Shown: positions 8,623 through 17,250, counted from the stretch's first letter. The stretch: DNA of 64,000 nt from Streptomyces sp. NBC_00459 (GCF_036013955.1 NZ_CP107903.1:8556001-8620000); one strand, 5' to 3'. Program-made: numbers and translations. The notes: generated by a model not told the origin, from the sequence alone.

Positions 8623-9540
8623 ATGACAACCAACGAAACCACCTCTCCCAACGGCACGCTCACGCAGGAGAGTTCACCCCAGGACACGGCGCCGATCGTC
8701 GAGCTGCGAAGCGCCGGCAAGGCATACGGCAACATCCGCGCCCTGCACGGCGTGAACCTCGCCGTCCACTCCGGCCAGGTCACCTGCGTCCTCGGCGACA
8801 ACGGCGCCGGCAAGTCCACACTGATCAAAATCATCTCCGGCCTGCACCAGCACACCGAGGGGGAGGTCCTCGTCGACGGCAACCCCGTCCACTTCGCCAC
8901 CCCCCGCGAAGCCCTCGACGCCGGCATCGCCACCGTCTACCAGGACCTGGCGACCGTCCCGCTGATGCCGGTATGGCGCAACTTCTTCCTCGGCTCCGAG
9001 ATGACCAAGGGCCCCTGGCCGATCCGCCGCCTCGACATCGACACGATGAAACAGACAGCGGATACGGAACTGCGCAACATGGGCATCGTCCTGGACGACC
9101 TCGACCAGCCCATCGGCACCCTCTCCGGCGGCCAGCGCCAGTCCGTCGCCATCGCCCGCGCCGTCTACTTCGGCGCCCGCGTCCTCATCCTCGACGAACC
9201 CACCGCCGCCCTCGGCGTCAAACAGTCCGGCGTGGTCCTGAAATACATCGCCGCAGCCCGCGACAAAGGCCTCGGCGTCATCTTCATCACCCACAACCCC
9301 CACCACGCCTACATGGTCGGCGACCACTTCAGCGTCCTGCGCCTGGGCACCATGGAACTCTCCGCCGCCCGCAGCGAGGTCACCCTCGAAGAACTCACCA
9401 ACCACATGGCCGGCGGCGCCGAACTCGCCGCCCTCAAACACGAGTTGGCCCAAGTCCGCGGCGTCGACGTCGACGAACTCCCCGAAGCCGAAGACCTCCA
9501 GGCACCCGGCACCTCCCCTTCGAAGGGGACGACGACATGA
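8623..9540 (+). CDS. sugar ABC transporter ATP-binding protein (single-domain)
   Basis: A 305-residue ABC ATPase that energises the transporter encoded just upstream. Walker A is GDNGAGKST (58-66), the signature is LSGGQ (167-171), Walker B is VLILDEPTAAL (about 187-197) and the switch histidine lies in FITHNPHH. RbsA-type ATPases are normally double-length with two cassettes; this protein has only one and would work as a homodimer, a layout often seen in actinobacteria. The C-terminal 40 residues are acidic and variable. Its stop overlaps the next gene's ATG (ATGA). Confidence 0.93.
   Translation: MTTNETTSPNGTLTQESSPQDTAPIVELRSAGKAYGNIRALHGVNLAVHSGQVTCVLGDNGAGKSTLIKIISGLHQHTEGEVLVDGNPVHFATPREALDAGIATVYQDLATVPLMPVWRNFFLGSEMTKGPWPIRRLDIDTMKQTADTELRNMGIVLDDLDQPIGTLSGGQRQSVAIARAVYFGARVLILDEPTAALGVKQSGVVLKYIAAARDKGLGVIFITHNPHHAYMVGDHFSVLRLGTMELSAARSEVTLEELTNHMAGGAELAALKHELAQVRGVDVDELPEAEDLQAPGTSPSKGTTT
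9514..9529. promoter_or_regulatory. 16-bp perfect palindrome overlapping the ribosome binding site of the isomerase gene
   Basis: TCCCCTTCGAAGGGGA is fully self-complementary and lies within the last codons of the ATPase gene. Its right arm is the purine-rich Shine-Dalgarno sequence (AAGGGGA) for the ATG at 9537. If it folds in mRNA it would hide that site until ribosomes translating the ATPase open it, which would enforce coupling. Confidence 0.5.
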
Positions 9541-10439
9541 CGACCCCGCTCGACCGTATCCGGGTCGGCTCGGCACCGGACTCCTGGGGTGTCTGGTTTC
9601 CCGACGACCCGGTACAGGTGCCGTGGGAACGCTTCCTGGACGAGGTCTCCGAGGCCGGCTACCGCTGGATCGAACTGGGCCCGTACGGCTATCTGCCGAC
9701 CGACCCGGCCCGTCTGACGGACGAGATAGTCAAGCGTGACCTCAAGGTGTCGGCCGGGACCGTCTTCACGGGCCTGCACCGGGGTCCGTCCGAGTGGGAG
9801 TCGACCTGGGAGCACGTCAGCCAGGTCGCCGCCCTCACCCAGGCGATGGACGCGAAGCACCTGGTCGTCATCCCCTCGTTCTGGCGGGACGACAAGACCG
9901 CCGAGATCCTGGAGCCGCCGGAGCTGACAGCCGAACAGTGGGGTCACCTCGCCCGCGGCATGGAACGGCTCGGGCGTGAGGTGAAGGACACGTACGGACT
10001 GGACATCGTCGTCCACCCGCACGCGGACACCCACATCGACACCGAGACGCACGTCGAGCGGTTCCTCGACGCCACGGACTCCGACGTGGTCAACCTGTGC
10101 TTGGACACCGGGCACTACACCTATTGCGGGGGCGACAGTGTCAAGCTGATCGAGACGTACGGCGAGCGGATCGGGTATCTGCACCTCAAGCAGGTCGATC
10201 CGGCGATCCTGGCCGACGTGGTCGAGAACGGGGTGCCGTTCGGGCCGGCCGTGCAGCGGGGGGTCATGTGCGAACCTCCCTCTGGGGTACCGGAGTTGGG
10301 GCCTGTGCTAACTGCTGCGCAGGGCCTTGGTGTGGACCTGTTCGCCATAGTGGAGCAGGACATGTATCCGTGTGAACCGGACAAGCCGTTGCCTATTGCT
10401 GTGCGGACTCGGCAGTTCCTTCGCTCCTGCGGAGCGTAG
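9537..10439 (+). CDS. sugar phosphate isomerase/epimerase, IolE/IolI-like TIM barrel
   Basis: A 300-residue AP-endonuclease-2-like TIM barrel. N-terminal RVGSAPDSWGVWFP resembles the opening of inosose dehydratase and isomerase proteins. Metal-binding positions are suggested by WIELGPYGYLP, IVVHPHADTHIDTE, LCLDTGHYTYCGGD and YLHLKQVDP. In an inositol cluster the obvious roles are IolE (2-keto-myo-inositol dehydratase) or IolI (keto-inositol isomerase); I cannot choose between them. A much longer in-frame ORF starts at 8973 inside the ATPase gene and is a shadow; the ATG at 9537 overlapping the previous stop is the credible start. Confidence 0.88.
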   Translation: MTTPLDRIRVGSAPDSWGVWFPDDPVQVPWERFLDEVSEAGYRWIELGPYGYLPTDPARLTDEIVKRDLKVSAGTVFTGLHRGPSEWESTWEHVSQVAALTQAMDAKHLVVIPSFWRDDKTAEILEPPELTAEQWGHLARGMERLGREVKDTYGLDIVVHPHADTHIDTETHVERFLDATDSDVVNLCLDTGHYTYCGGDSVKLIETYGERIGYLHLKQVDPAILADVVENGVPFGPAVQRGVMCEPPSGVPELGPVLTAAQGLGVDLFAIVEQDMYPCEPDKPLPIAVRTRQFLRSCGA

Positions 10440-10483
10440 ACGCAGGCAGTTCATGGGTGGTTCGTTGGGTGCGGGTTGTCTGT

Positions 10484-10511
10484 GGCTGGTCGCGCAGTTC
10501 TCCGCGCCCCT
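10484..10511. repeat. dispersed intergenic repeat, copy 1
   Basis: GGCTGGTCGCGCAGTTCTCC followed by GCGCCCCT. The same core occurs at 15910-15937, 41461-41489 and 61289-61316 in this window, always just after a gene end. It is a motif I recognise as common in Streptomyces intergenic DNA. This copy separates the isomerase gene from the next dehydrogenase gene. Confidence 0.75.
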
Positions 10512-10557
10512 ACCGTCGGAGACCTCGCCCCAAGCCGTAGAGGGGCACCGTTTCTCC

Positions 10558-11575
10558 ATGAAGCACCATGACATGCTCGGCGTAGCCGTGATCGGTACCG
10601 GCAAGATGGGTGCCGATCACGTTCGCCGTATCGAGGAAGTCACCAGTGGCGCCCGGGTGGTCGCCGTCGTGGACGTCGATCAGGAGCGGGCCGAGTCGGT
10701 CGCGGCCGGGATCGACGGTTGCAGGACGTACCCCGACCCGGCCGCCGCCATGGCATCGCCCGACGTCGACGCCGTGCTCATCGCCTCGCCCGGGGCCGCT
10801 CACGAGGCGGCCCTGCTCGCGGCGTTCTCGTACGACCTGCCGGTGTTGTGCGAGAAGCCACTCACGCCAGACTCGGCGTCCGCGCTACGGGTGTTGGAGG
10901 CCGAGCGGAGGCTGGGGCACCGTCGGGTCCAGGTCGGGTTCATGCGGCGGTACGACGCCGAGTATCTGCGGCTCAAGTCGCTCCTCGACACAGGGAGGTT
11001 GGGCCGGCCACTGATGCTGCACAACCGGCATCGCAACGTGGCTTCCCCGCCCTGGTGGACCAGCGCGATGCACATCAACGACTCCGTGGTGCACGAGATG
11101 GACGTGACCCGGTGGCTCCTCGGGCAGGAGATCACCGCGGTCACCGTGCTGTGTCCGAGGCCGTCCGGGAACGCGCCCGACGGGCTCCAGGATCCGCAGT
11201 TCGTCGTGATGGAGACCGACGGCGGGGCCATCGTCGACGTGGAGATCAACGTCAACTGCGGCTTCGGGTACCAGGTTCAGGCCGAGGTGGTCTGCGAGCA
11301 CGGGACCGCGCGGATCGGCGACGGACACGGCATGGTCGTCAACTCGGCCGGTCACTGGGGCGGGACCATCGCCCAGGACTTCATCGAGCGGTTCGAGGAC
11401 CTACGACCGTGAGGTCCAGGCATGGGTCGACGCCACCCGGCGCGGCGAGGTCACCGGGCCCGGCGTCTGGGACGGTTACGCGGTGGCCGCGGTCTGCGAG
11501 GCCGGTGTACGCGCGCGGACCGAGGGCCGGCGCGTCGAGGTGGAACTCGTCGAACGGCCCGCGCTGTACCGGTGA
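10558..11575 (+). pseudogene. inositol-dehydrogenase-like Gfo/Idh/MocA gene with a late frameshift
   Basis: The reading frame from ATG 10558 (GAGGGG upstream) gives 284 residues with a complete NAD-binding fold (VAVIGTGKMGADH), the EKPLTPDS motif with the catalytic-type Lys and HEMDVTRWLLG. It ends abruptly at TGA 11410-11412 after FEDLRP. Skipping one base at 11401 continues the protein in the adjacent frame for 57 more residues (YDREVQAWVDATRRGE ... VELVERPALYR) to a TGA at 11573-11575. That gives about 338 residues, the normal family length. So this is either a frameshift mutation, an assembly error or, less likely, recoding. The N-terminus resembles actinobacterial inositol 2-dehydrogenases. 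Confidence 0.85.
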
Positions 11576-11598
11576 AAGCGGTACAGCGCGGGCCGTTC
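11552..11598. terminator. bidirectional terminator with a perfect 20-bp stem
   Basis: Bases 11552-11571 and 11579-11598 are perfectly complementary, with a seven-base loop GTGAAAG. The stem includes the last codons of the frameshifted dehydrogenase tail and its stop codon is in the loop. It lies between convergent genes. There is no U-tract, as is usual in Streptomyces. Confidence 0.85.
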
Positions 11599-11618
11599 AG
11601 GCGTTCAACCGGACGTGC

Positions 11619-12623
11619 TCAGACCGTGCGTACTTCCTCGATGCGCACCGGGCGGTGCTCCTGGAGCGACAGGGTGCACGCGTCCGCGATCCAGCCCGCC
11701 TCCAGGGCCTCGGCGACCGTGCACGGGGACGTGCGGTTGCCCGCGACGACCTCGGTGAACGCCGTCAGTTCGGCGCGGTAGGCGGGGATGAAGCGGTCCA
11801 TGAAGAAGTCGTGCGGCACGCCCGCCGGGAAGGTGACACCCGGCTCCACGGAACGCAGCGGGAGCTTGTCCTCCAGGCCCACGGAGATGCTGTCCTTGAA
11901 GCCGTGCAGGTCCATGCGGACGTCGTAACCACGGGCGTTGTGGCGGGAGTTGGACACCACTGCGATCGTGCCGTCGTCCAGGGTGAGGATCGCGCCGGTG
12001 GTGTCGGCGTCGCCGGCGTCCTTGATGTAGTCGGCACCCCGGTTGCCGCCGACCGCGTACACCTCGGTCACCTCGCGGCCCGTCACCCAGCGCAGGATGT
12101 CGAAGTCGTGCACCGAACAGTCCCGGAAGATGCCACCGGACGCGGCGATGTACGCGGCCGGCGGCGGCGCCGGGTCCAGCGTGGTCGACCGGATGGAGTG
12201 CAGGAGGCCCAACTCCCCGCTCCGGACGGCGTCGCGGGCCGCGGTGAAGCCCGCGTCGAAGCGGCGCTGGTAGCCGATCTGGATCTCGACGCCACTGTCC
12301 TTGACCGCGTTCAGCACCGCGACGCCCTCGGCCATCGAGCGGGCCACCGGCTTCTCGCAGAACACGGGGACGCCCGCCTCGACGGCGGCGAGGATCAGGG
12401 CCGGGTGGGCGTCGGTCGCGGCGGCGATCACGATGCCGTCGACACCGGCGGCCAGGAGGGCCTCGGGGGAGTCCGCCACCTGGGCGCCGAAGCGCTCCGC
12501 GGCGGCCTTGGCGGCCTCCGCGAACGGGTCGCTGACGACGAGGGAGTCGACGGCGTCGAGACCGGAGAGGGTCTCGGCGTGGAATGCGCCGATGCGGCCG
12601 AGGCCGAGGATTCCGATACGCAT
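11619..12623 (-). CDS. iolG: IolG-type inositol 2-dehydrogenase (Gfo/Idh/MocA family)
   Basis: A 334-residue NAD(P)-dependent oxidoreductase. The Rossmann start is MRIGILGLGRIGAFHAETL; CEKPVARS supplies the catalytic lysine and the GIFRDCSVHDFDILRWVTG segment the conserved Asp/His of inositol dehydrogenases. It would oxidise myo-inositol (or a related cyclitol) to the 2-keto form, feeding IolE and IolD. It is the last gene of a leftward operon with the SDR and PhyH genes. Because the other IolG-like gene nearby is frameshifted, this may be the working copy. Substrate assignment rests on family resemblance. Confidence 0.85.
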   Translation of the reverse strand: MRIGILGLGRIGAFHAETLSGLDAVDSLVVSDPFAEAAKAAAERFGAQVADSPEALLAAGVDGIVIAAATDAHPALILAAVEAGVPVFCEKPVARSMAEGVAVLNAVKDSGVEIQIGYQRRFDAGFTAARDAVRSGELGLLHSIRSTTLDPAPPPAAYIAASGGIFRDCSVHDFDILRWVTGREVTEVYAVGGNRGADYIKDAGDADTTGAILTLDDGTIAVVSNSRHNARGYDVRMDLHGFKDSISVGLEDKLPLRSVEPGVTFPAGVPHDFFMDRFIPAYRAELTAFTEVVAGNRTSPCTVAEALEAGWIADACTLSLQEHRPVRIEEVRTV

Positions 12624-12705
12624 GGGCTGTGGTGCTCCTTGGGAGTGGTGCGGGTGTCTTGCGAGGAGAGGGAGGAACAGGGGGAAGCAGGGGGAAGTGA
12701 GCGGG

Positions 12706-13482
12706 TCAGTCCAGGCCGCCCAGGACGTTCTGGTCCCAGTCGATCACCGAGCCGGTGACCACGCCCGACCGGTCGGAGAGCAGGAGGACCACGAAGTCGG
12801 CGATCTCGTCCGGCTGGCCGAGCTTGCCCATGGGCAGGCGTTCGGCGGCCTGGTCGAGCCAGTCGTCGCCCGCTCCGTGGAAGGCCCGCTGGGTGGCGTC
12901 CTCGCCCTCGGTCGCCGTCCAGCCGATGTTCAGGCCGTTGATGCGGACCCGGTCCCAGCGATGCGCGTGCGCAGCGTTGCGGGTCAGACCGATGAGTCCG
13001 GCCTTCGCGGCGACGTACGGGGCCAGGAAGGGCTGTCCGCCGTGCGCCGAGGACGTGATGATGTTGACGACGGTGCCGGGCGCCTTGCGCGCCACCATGT
13101 CCGCCACCGCCGCCTGCATGGCGAAGAACGGGCCCTTGAGGTTGATCGCGATGTGCGCGTCGAACAACTCGGGCGTGGTGTCCAGCAGTGTGCCGCGCGA
13201 GGTCAGGCCCGCCGAGTTGACCAGGCAGTCGATCCGCCCGTGGGCGGCGATCACCTCGGCCACGGCCGCCTTCGCCTGCTCGGCGTCCGAGAGGTCGGCG
13301 CGTACGTACATGGCCTTGCCGCCGGCCGCCGTCAGTTCCGCGACGAGCGCTTCGCCCGGTTCCGGGCGTCGCCCGGTCACCGCGACGACGGCACCCTCGC
13401 GGACGGCGGCCCGGGCGATGGCCGCCCCGACGCCCTGGCTGCCGCCGTTGACGAGGACGACCTTGTCCTGGAGAAGTCCCAT
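12706..13482 (-). CDS. SDR-family oxidoreductase
   Basis: A 258-residue classical short-chain dehydrogenase/reductase. The cofactor loop is GGSQGVGA (near 13-20), the NSAG motif is present, the catalytic serine lies in NIITSSAHGG and the Tyr-Lys pair in YVAAKAG. The C-terminal end DWDQNVLGGLD is typical of bacterial polyol or inositol-linked SDRs. It is 13 bases downstream of the PhyH gene and about 80 bases upstream of iolG, so it is probably co-transcribed. A role in cyclitol oxidation is plausible from context but not shown by the sequence. Confidence 0.88.
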   Translation of the reverse strand: MGLLQDKVVLVNGGSQGVGAAIARAAVREGAVVAVTGRRPEPGEALVAELTAAGGKAMYVRADLSDAEQAKAAVAEVIAAHGRIDCLVNSAGLTSRGTLLDTTPELFDAHIAINLKGPFFAMQAAVADMVARKAPGTVVNIITSSAHGGQPFLAPYVAAKAGLIGLTRNAAHAHRWDRVRINGLNIGWTATEGEDATQRAFHGAGDDWLDQAAERLPMGKLGQPDEIADFVVLLLSDRSGVVTGSVIDWDQNVLGGLD

Positions 13483-13495
13483 GCTGTTCGGTTCC

Positions 13496-14674
13496 TCAGC
13501 TCATCTGTCGTTCGGCGCCGGACCGCAGTTCTTCGCGGAGCGCCTCGGGGGTCCACTCCTCGCGCAGCGCGCGCCGCACGAGGTCCGCCTGCGAGGGCGG
13601 GGCCAGGCCGTCGACCGGTGGATCCCGGTCGAGGTTGGTGGGGAAGGGGTAGCCCTCGGCCGAGGCCGCGACGACCGCCTCCAGCCAGTCGTCGCCCGCT
13701 CCCTCGGCCCTGCGGGCGAGCAGTACGGGGTACACGGCGTTCACGACCGCCTCCCGGTCCACGGTCTCCATGGCCCGGCCGAAGGCGGAGGACACCTGGA
13801 GGAGGTTCGCCATCCGGCGGATGTCCGTGGAGCGGTTGGTGCCGGCCGCGTGGAAGAGCGCGGGGTTGAAGAAGACCGCGTCGCCCTTGGCCAGCGGCAG
13901 CTGCACGTGATGGGCGTCGAAGTACGCCCTGAACTCCGGGAGCCGCCAGGCCAGATAGCCGGGCTCGTACGAGTGCGAGTACGGCAGGTACAGCGTCGGG
14001 CCGGACTCGACGGGCATGTCGCAGTGGGCGACCGCGCCCTGGAGCGTCAGCACGGGGGACAACCGGTGGACGTGCGCCGGGTAGGCCGCGGCCGTGTCGT
14101 TGGACAGGAAGCCGAGGTGGTAGTCGCGGTGAGGGCTCTGCGCGGCCCCGCCGGGATTGACCACGTTGATCTGCGAGGTGACCTGGTAGCCGGGGCCGAG
14201 CCAGGCGGTCGAGACGAGGGCGATCATGTCGTTGGCGTAGTAGTCGGCGAACGCCTCCGGCGCGCGCAGGGCCGTCTTCTCCAGGGCGTTCCACACCCGG
14301 TCGTTGGCCCCGGGCCTGGCGAAGTGGTCGCCCGCGACGGTCCCGGCCGCCCGCTGGTCGGCGATGAGCGCCTCGAAGGCGGCGGTCGCCCGGTCCACGA
14401 CCGACAACTCGGCGAAGGCCCGCTGGAGGACCACGACGCCGGGTCCGTCGGTGAGCGCCCGGACCAGCTCCGCCAGGACCTCCCGGCGGCCACCCGGAGC
14501 GGTGACGGCGGCGCGCAGCCGCTCACTGTCGTAGACGAGGACCTGTCCGCGGACGGCGGTCGAGTACGGGTAGTCGGCGGCGTCGGTCGTCCGCTCGACC
14601 TCGGCACGGAAGGCGTCGAGATCGCAGTCCTGCTCGGACAGCCACGCGCGGCGTTGTGCGGCGGTGAGGGACAT
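13496..14674 (-). CDS. phytanoyl-CoA dioxygenase-family Fe(II)/2-oxoglutarate enzyme
   Basis: A 392-residue PhyH-like dioxygenase. The HxD iron-binding pair is in SPHRDYHLGF, and the distal histidine and the 2-oxoglutarate-binding Arg are likely in ALFHAAGTNRSTD. The ATG at 14674 is chosen over the longer in-frame start at 14719 because AAGGA lies five bases upstream. It heads the leftward PhyH-SDR-iolG operon and faces a LacI-type gene. The substrate is unknown; its company suggests hydroxylation of a cyclitol-like or aromatic precursor. Confidence 0.85.
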   Translation of the reverse strand: MSLTAAQRRAWLSEQDCDLDAFRAEVERTTDAADYPYSTAVRGQVLVYDSERLRAAVTAPGGRREVLAELVRALTDGPGVVVLQRAFAELSVVDRATAAFEALIADQRAAGTVAGDHFARPGANDRVWNALEKTALRAPEAFADYYANDMIALVSTAWLGPGYQVTSQINVVNPGGAAQSPHRDYHLGFLSNDTAAAYPAHVHRLSPVLTLQGAVAHCDMPVESGPTLYLPYSHSYEPGYLAWRLPEFRAYFDAHHVQLPLAKGDAVFFNPALFHAAGTNRSTDIRRMANLLQVSSAFGRAMETVDREAVVNAVYPVLLARRAEGAGDDWLEAVVAASAEGYPFPTNLDRDPPVDGLAPPSQADLVRRALREEWTPEALREELRSGAERQMS

Positions 14675-14756
14675 CGTCGTCCTTCTCTCGATCTTCAACA
14701 TCATCAGCATCGTCACCATCAGCGACGTCGTCCACGACGACTGAATGCTGTCATTG

Positions 14757-14768
14757 TTGTCATGACAA
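14757..14768. promoter_or_regulatory. palindromic operator candidate TTGTCATGACAA
   Basis: A perfect 12-base palindrome midway between the PhyH start and the divergent LacI-family gene. LacI proteins bind palindromes of this kind in divergent promoters, so it is the likely site for the product of 14833-15855. A further TGTCA lies just to the left (14749-14753). Confidence 0.6.
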
Positions 14769-14832
14769 ACTCGTCAAACAACCAGCAGACAGCCATCAAA
14801 AACCCCTCAAGCGAAAGCCGAGGAACCTCCCC

Positions 14833-15855
14833 ATGGGCCACCCCTATCCGATCCGGGAGATCGCACGGCAGGCGGGCCTCAGCGAGGCCACCGTCGACCG
14901 TGTCCTGAACGGCCGGGGCGGCGTGCGCGAGAGCACCCAGCGGGAGGTGCGGCAGGCCATCGCCGACCTGGACCGGCAGCGCACGCAGGTCCGGCTGGTC
15001 GGCCGTACGTTCATGATCGACATCGTGATGCAGGCGCCCGAGCGGTTCACCACCGCCGTCCGGGCCGCGCTGGAGGCCGAACTGCCCGCCCTCCATCCGG
15101 CCGTCGTGCGTTCCCGCTTCCACTTCCGTGAGACCGGCCCGGTGGCGGAGCTGGCGGCGGCCCTCGACCGCATCGCCCGGCGCGGCTCGCAGGGAGTCAT
15201 CGTCAAGGCGCCGGACGTGCCCGAGGTCACGGCGGCCGTCGGCCGGCTGGTGGCCGCCGGCATCCCGGTCGTCACCCTGGTGACCGACCTGCCCTCCAGC
15301 GCCCGTCTCGCCTACGTCGGCATCGACAACCGGGCCGCCGGCGCCACCGCCGCGTACCTCATGGGCCAGTGGCTGGGTGAGCACCCCGGCAACGTGCTCA
15401 CCAGCCTCAGCAGCGGCTTCTTCCGCAACGAGGAGGAGCGCGAGATGGGTTTCCGGGGCGCCATGCGGGCCCGGCATCCCGAGCGCGCCCTGGTCGAGAT
15501 CACCGAGGGCCAGGGCCTGGACGCCACCCAGTACGACCTGGTCAGGGACGCCCTGAAGCGCGACCCCGACATCCGGGCGGTCTACTCGATCGGCGGCGGA
15601 AACATCGCGACGCTACGGGCCTTCGCGGACCTGGGACGCGAGTGCGCGGTGTTCGTCGCCCACGACCTCGACCACGACAACACCCGTCTCCTGCGCGAGC
15701 ACCGCCTGTCCTGCGTGCTCCACCACGACCTCCGCCAGGACATGCACGAGGCCTGCCGCACGGTCATGCGAGCACACGGCGCCCTGCCCCCGGCCGGCCC
15801 GACCCTGCCGTCCGCGATCCAGGTGGTCACCCCTTACAACATGCCGCCACGCTGA
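14833..15855 (+). CDS. LacI-family transcriptional regulator
   Basis: A 340-residue regulator. The helix-turn-helix is IREIARQAGLSEATVDRVLNG (about residues 7-27), followed by the hinge and a periplasmic-binding-like sensor domain with AYVGIDNRAAGATAAYLMG and AVYSIGGGNIATLRAF. The AVDRVLNGRGGV-type recognition region is of the subgroup found near inositol/rhizopine-like uptake systems. It is divergent from the PhyH-SDR-iolG operon and probably controls it through the palindrome at 14757-14768. The ligand is likely a sugar or cyclitol. Confidence 0.9.
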   Translation: MGHPYPIREIARQAGLSEATVDRVLNGRGGVRESTQREVRQAIADLDRQRTQVRLVGRTFMIDIVMQAPERFTTAVRAALEAELPALHPAVVRSRFHFRETGPVAELAAALDRIARRGSQGVIVKAPDVPEVTAAVGRLVAAGIPVVTLVTDLPSSARLAYVGIDNRAAGATAAYLMGQWLGEHPGNVLTSLSSGFFRNEEEREMGFRGAMRARHPERALVEITEGQGLDATQYDLVRDALKRDPDIRAVYSIGGGNIATLRAFADLGRECAVFVAHDLDHDNTRLLREHRLSCVLHHDLRQDMHEACRTVMRAHGALPPAGPTLPSAIQVVTPYNMPPR

Positions 15856-15902
15856 TCCTTGTTCACGCGGTGCCGGGGAAACCCGGGGGAGCGGACCCGC
15901 GT

Positions 15903-15937
15903 CCCCGAAAGGGGTGCGGGGAACTGCGCGACCAGCC
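15903..15937. repeat. dispersed intergenic repeat, copy 2, with small hairpin
   Basis: CCCCGAAAGGGG (15903-15914) forms a four-base-pair tetraloop hairpin running into GCGGGGAACTGCGCGACCAG, the reverse orientation of the dispersed motif. It lies between two convergent genes and may act as a terminator. Confidence 0.7.
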
Positions 15938-15978
15938 ACAACGGGCCCGCAGCAATCACACCGCACAAGCCGACGGAG

Positions 15979-17139
15979 TCACTGCGCCCCGAGTGTCACC
16001 CACGCCCCCGACTCCACGGACCGACTCATCGCGTCCAGCGCGGCAGCGCTCCGCACCGCATCCGTCAACGTCGCCCCGTACGGCGTCCCTTCGGCCACCG
16101 AACGCACAAACCGGTGGGCCTCGATGACCTTCAGGTCGTCGTAGCCCATGGCGTTCGCCGCCCCCGGCTGAAACGCCCCGAACTCCCCGTCGCCCGGACC
16201 GACGAACACCGTGCTGACCGGCTGGTCCTGGTACGACGTGCCGGTGCTCACGCCCAGCTCGTTCATCCGGCGGAAGTCCCAGAAGACCGCGCCCTTCGTA
16301 CCGTGCACCTCGAAGCCGTAGTTGTTCTGCTCGCCGACCGACACCCGGCACGCCTCCAGGACGCCCCGGGCGCCGGAGGCGAAACGCAGCAGGCAGGAGA
16401 CGTAGTCCTCGTTCTCCACCGGGCCCAGGTCGCCGCCCGACGCACGCGTGTGACCGGCCGTGGCACCCGTCGGACGGGACCTCTCGGGCACGAATACGGC
16501 GGTGTCGGCGGTGAGCGCGGCGATGTCACCGAGCAGGAACCGGGCCAGGTCGGCTCCGTGCGAGGCGAGGTCGCCCAGGACTCCGCTGCCGCCGCGCTCC
16601 CGCTCGTACCGCCAGGTCAGTGCGCCGTCCGGGTGGGCCGCGTAGTCGCTGAAAAGGCGGACGCGGACATGGGTGACCGTGCCGATCTCCCCGGACGCGA
16701 TGAGCTGCCGGGCCCGCTCCACGGCGGGCGCGTTGCGGTAGTTGAAGCCGACCGTCCCCTGGACACCGGCCTTGGCGACCGCGTCGGCGACCGCGCCGGC
16801 GTCGGCCGCGGACAGACCCACCGGCTTCTCGATCCAGATGTGCTTGCCCGCCTCCGCCATCGCGACGCCGATCTCCCGGTGCAGGAAGTTCGGCGCGGTG
16901 ATGCTCACCGCCTGCACGCGCGGGTCGGCGGCCACGGCTCGCCAGTCGCGGGTCGTCGAGGCGAACCCGAACTGCGCGGCGGCCTCCTCGGCCCGGCCCG
17001 GCACCTCCTCGGCGACCATGACCAGTTCGGGCCGCAGCCCCAGCTGGGGGAAGTGGTGCGGCAGGCGGGCGTACGCCTGGGTGTGCACCCGGCCCATCCA
17101 GCCGAAGCCCACGACGGCGACACCGAGCGTACTTGCCAT
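15979..17139 (-). CDS. Gfo/Idh/MocA-family oxidoreductase
   Basis: A 386-residue NAD(P)-dependent dehydrogenase. GVAVVGFGWMGRVH is the dinucleotide-binding loop, WIEKPVGLSAAD carries the catalytic-type lysine, and GSGVLGDLASHGADLARFLLG contains the conserved Asp/His of the catalytic domain. The ATG at 17139 has AGAGGGG seven bases upstream; in-frame extension to 17181 crosses an operator and is rejected. The start is 13 bases from a perfect LacI-type operator, so the divergent LacI gene probably represses it. The substrate is probably a sugar or cyclitol; the family does not allow more precision. Confidence 0.88.
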   Translation of the reverse strand: MASTLGVAVVGFGWMGRVHTQAYARLPHHFPQLGLRPELVMVAEEVPGRAEEAAAQFGFASTTRDWRAVAADPRVQAVSITAPNFLHREIGVAMAEAGKHIWIEKPVGLSAADAGAVADAVAKAGVQGTVGFNYRNAPAVERARQLIASGEIGTVTHVRVRLFSDYAAHPDGALTWRYERERGGSGVLGDLASHGADLARFLLGDIAALTADTAVFVPERSRPTGATAGHTRASGGDLGPVENEDYVSCLLRFASGARGVLEACRVSVGEQNNYGFEVHGTKGAVFWDFRRMNELGVSTGTSYQDQPVSTVFVGPGDGEFGAFQPGAANAMGYDDLKVIEAHRFVRSVAEGTPYGATLTDAVRSAAALDAMSRSVESGAWVTLGAQ

Positions 17140-17152
17140 GACAGCCCCTCTT

Positions 17153-17246
17153 TGGACCGGTCCAGAACGTTTCCCGCCCACCCTCGGCGCCTTCAGCCTC
17201 TGCTGTCAACCCTTTGACAGGACATACAGGCTTGTGGAACGGTCCA
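17153..17246. promoter_or_regulatory. paired LacI-type operators in a divergent promoter
   Basis: TGGACCGGTCCA (17153-17164) is a perfect 12-base palindrome just upstream of the oxidoreductase gene. TGGAACGGTCCA (17235-17246) is the same site with one mismatch, five bases upstream of the LacI gene's ATG. The two centres are 82 bases apart. Between them TGTCAA-CCCT-TTGACA (17204-17219) is an inverted repeat that includes a -35-like TTGACA on each strand. The layout suggests repression of both directions and autoregulation. Confidence 0.75.
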
Positions 17247-17250
17247 AGGC

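Noticed and set aside
11395..11412. Programmed +1 frameshift in the dehydrogenase gene
   Set aside because: No slippery heptamer, upstream Shine-Dalgarno-like stimulator or slow stop context comparable to prfB is visible, so mutation or sequence error is simpler.
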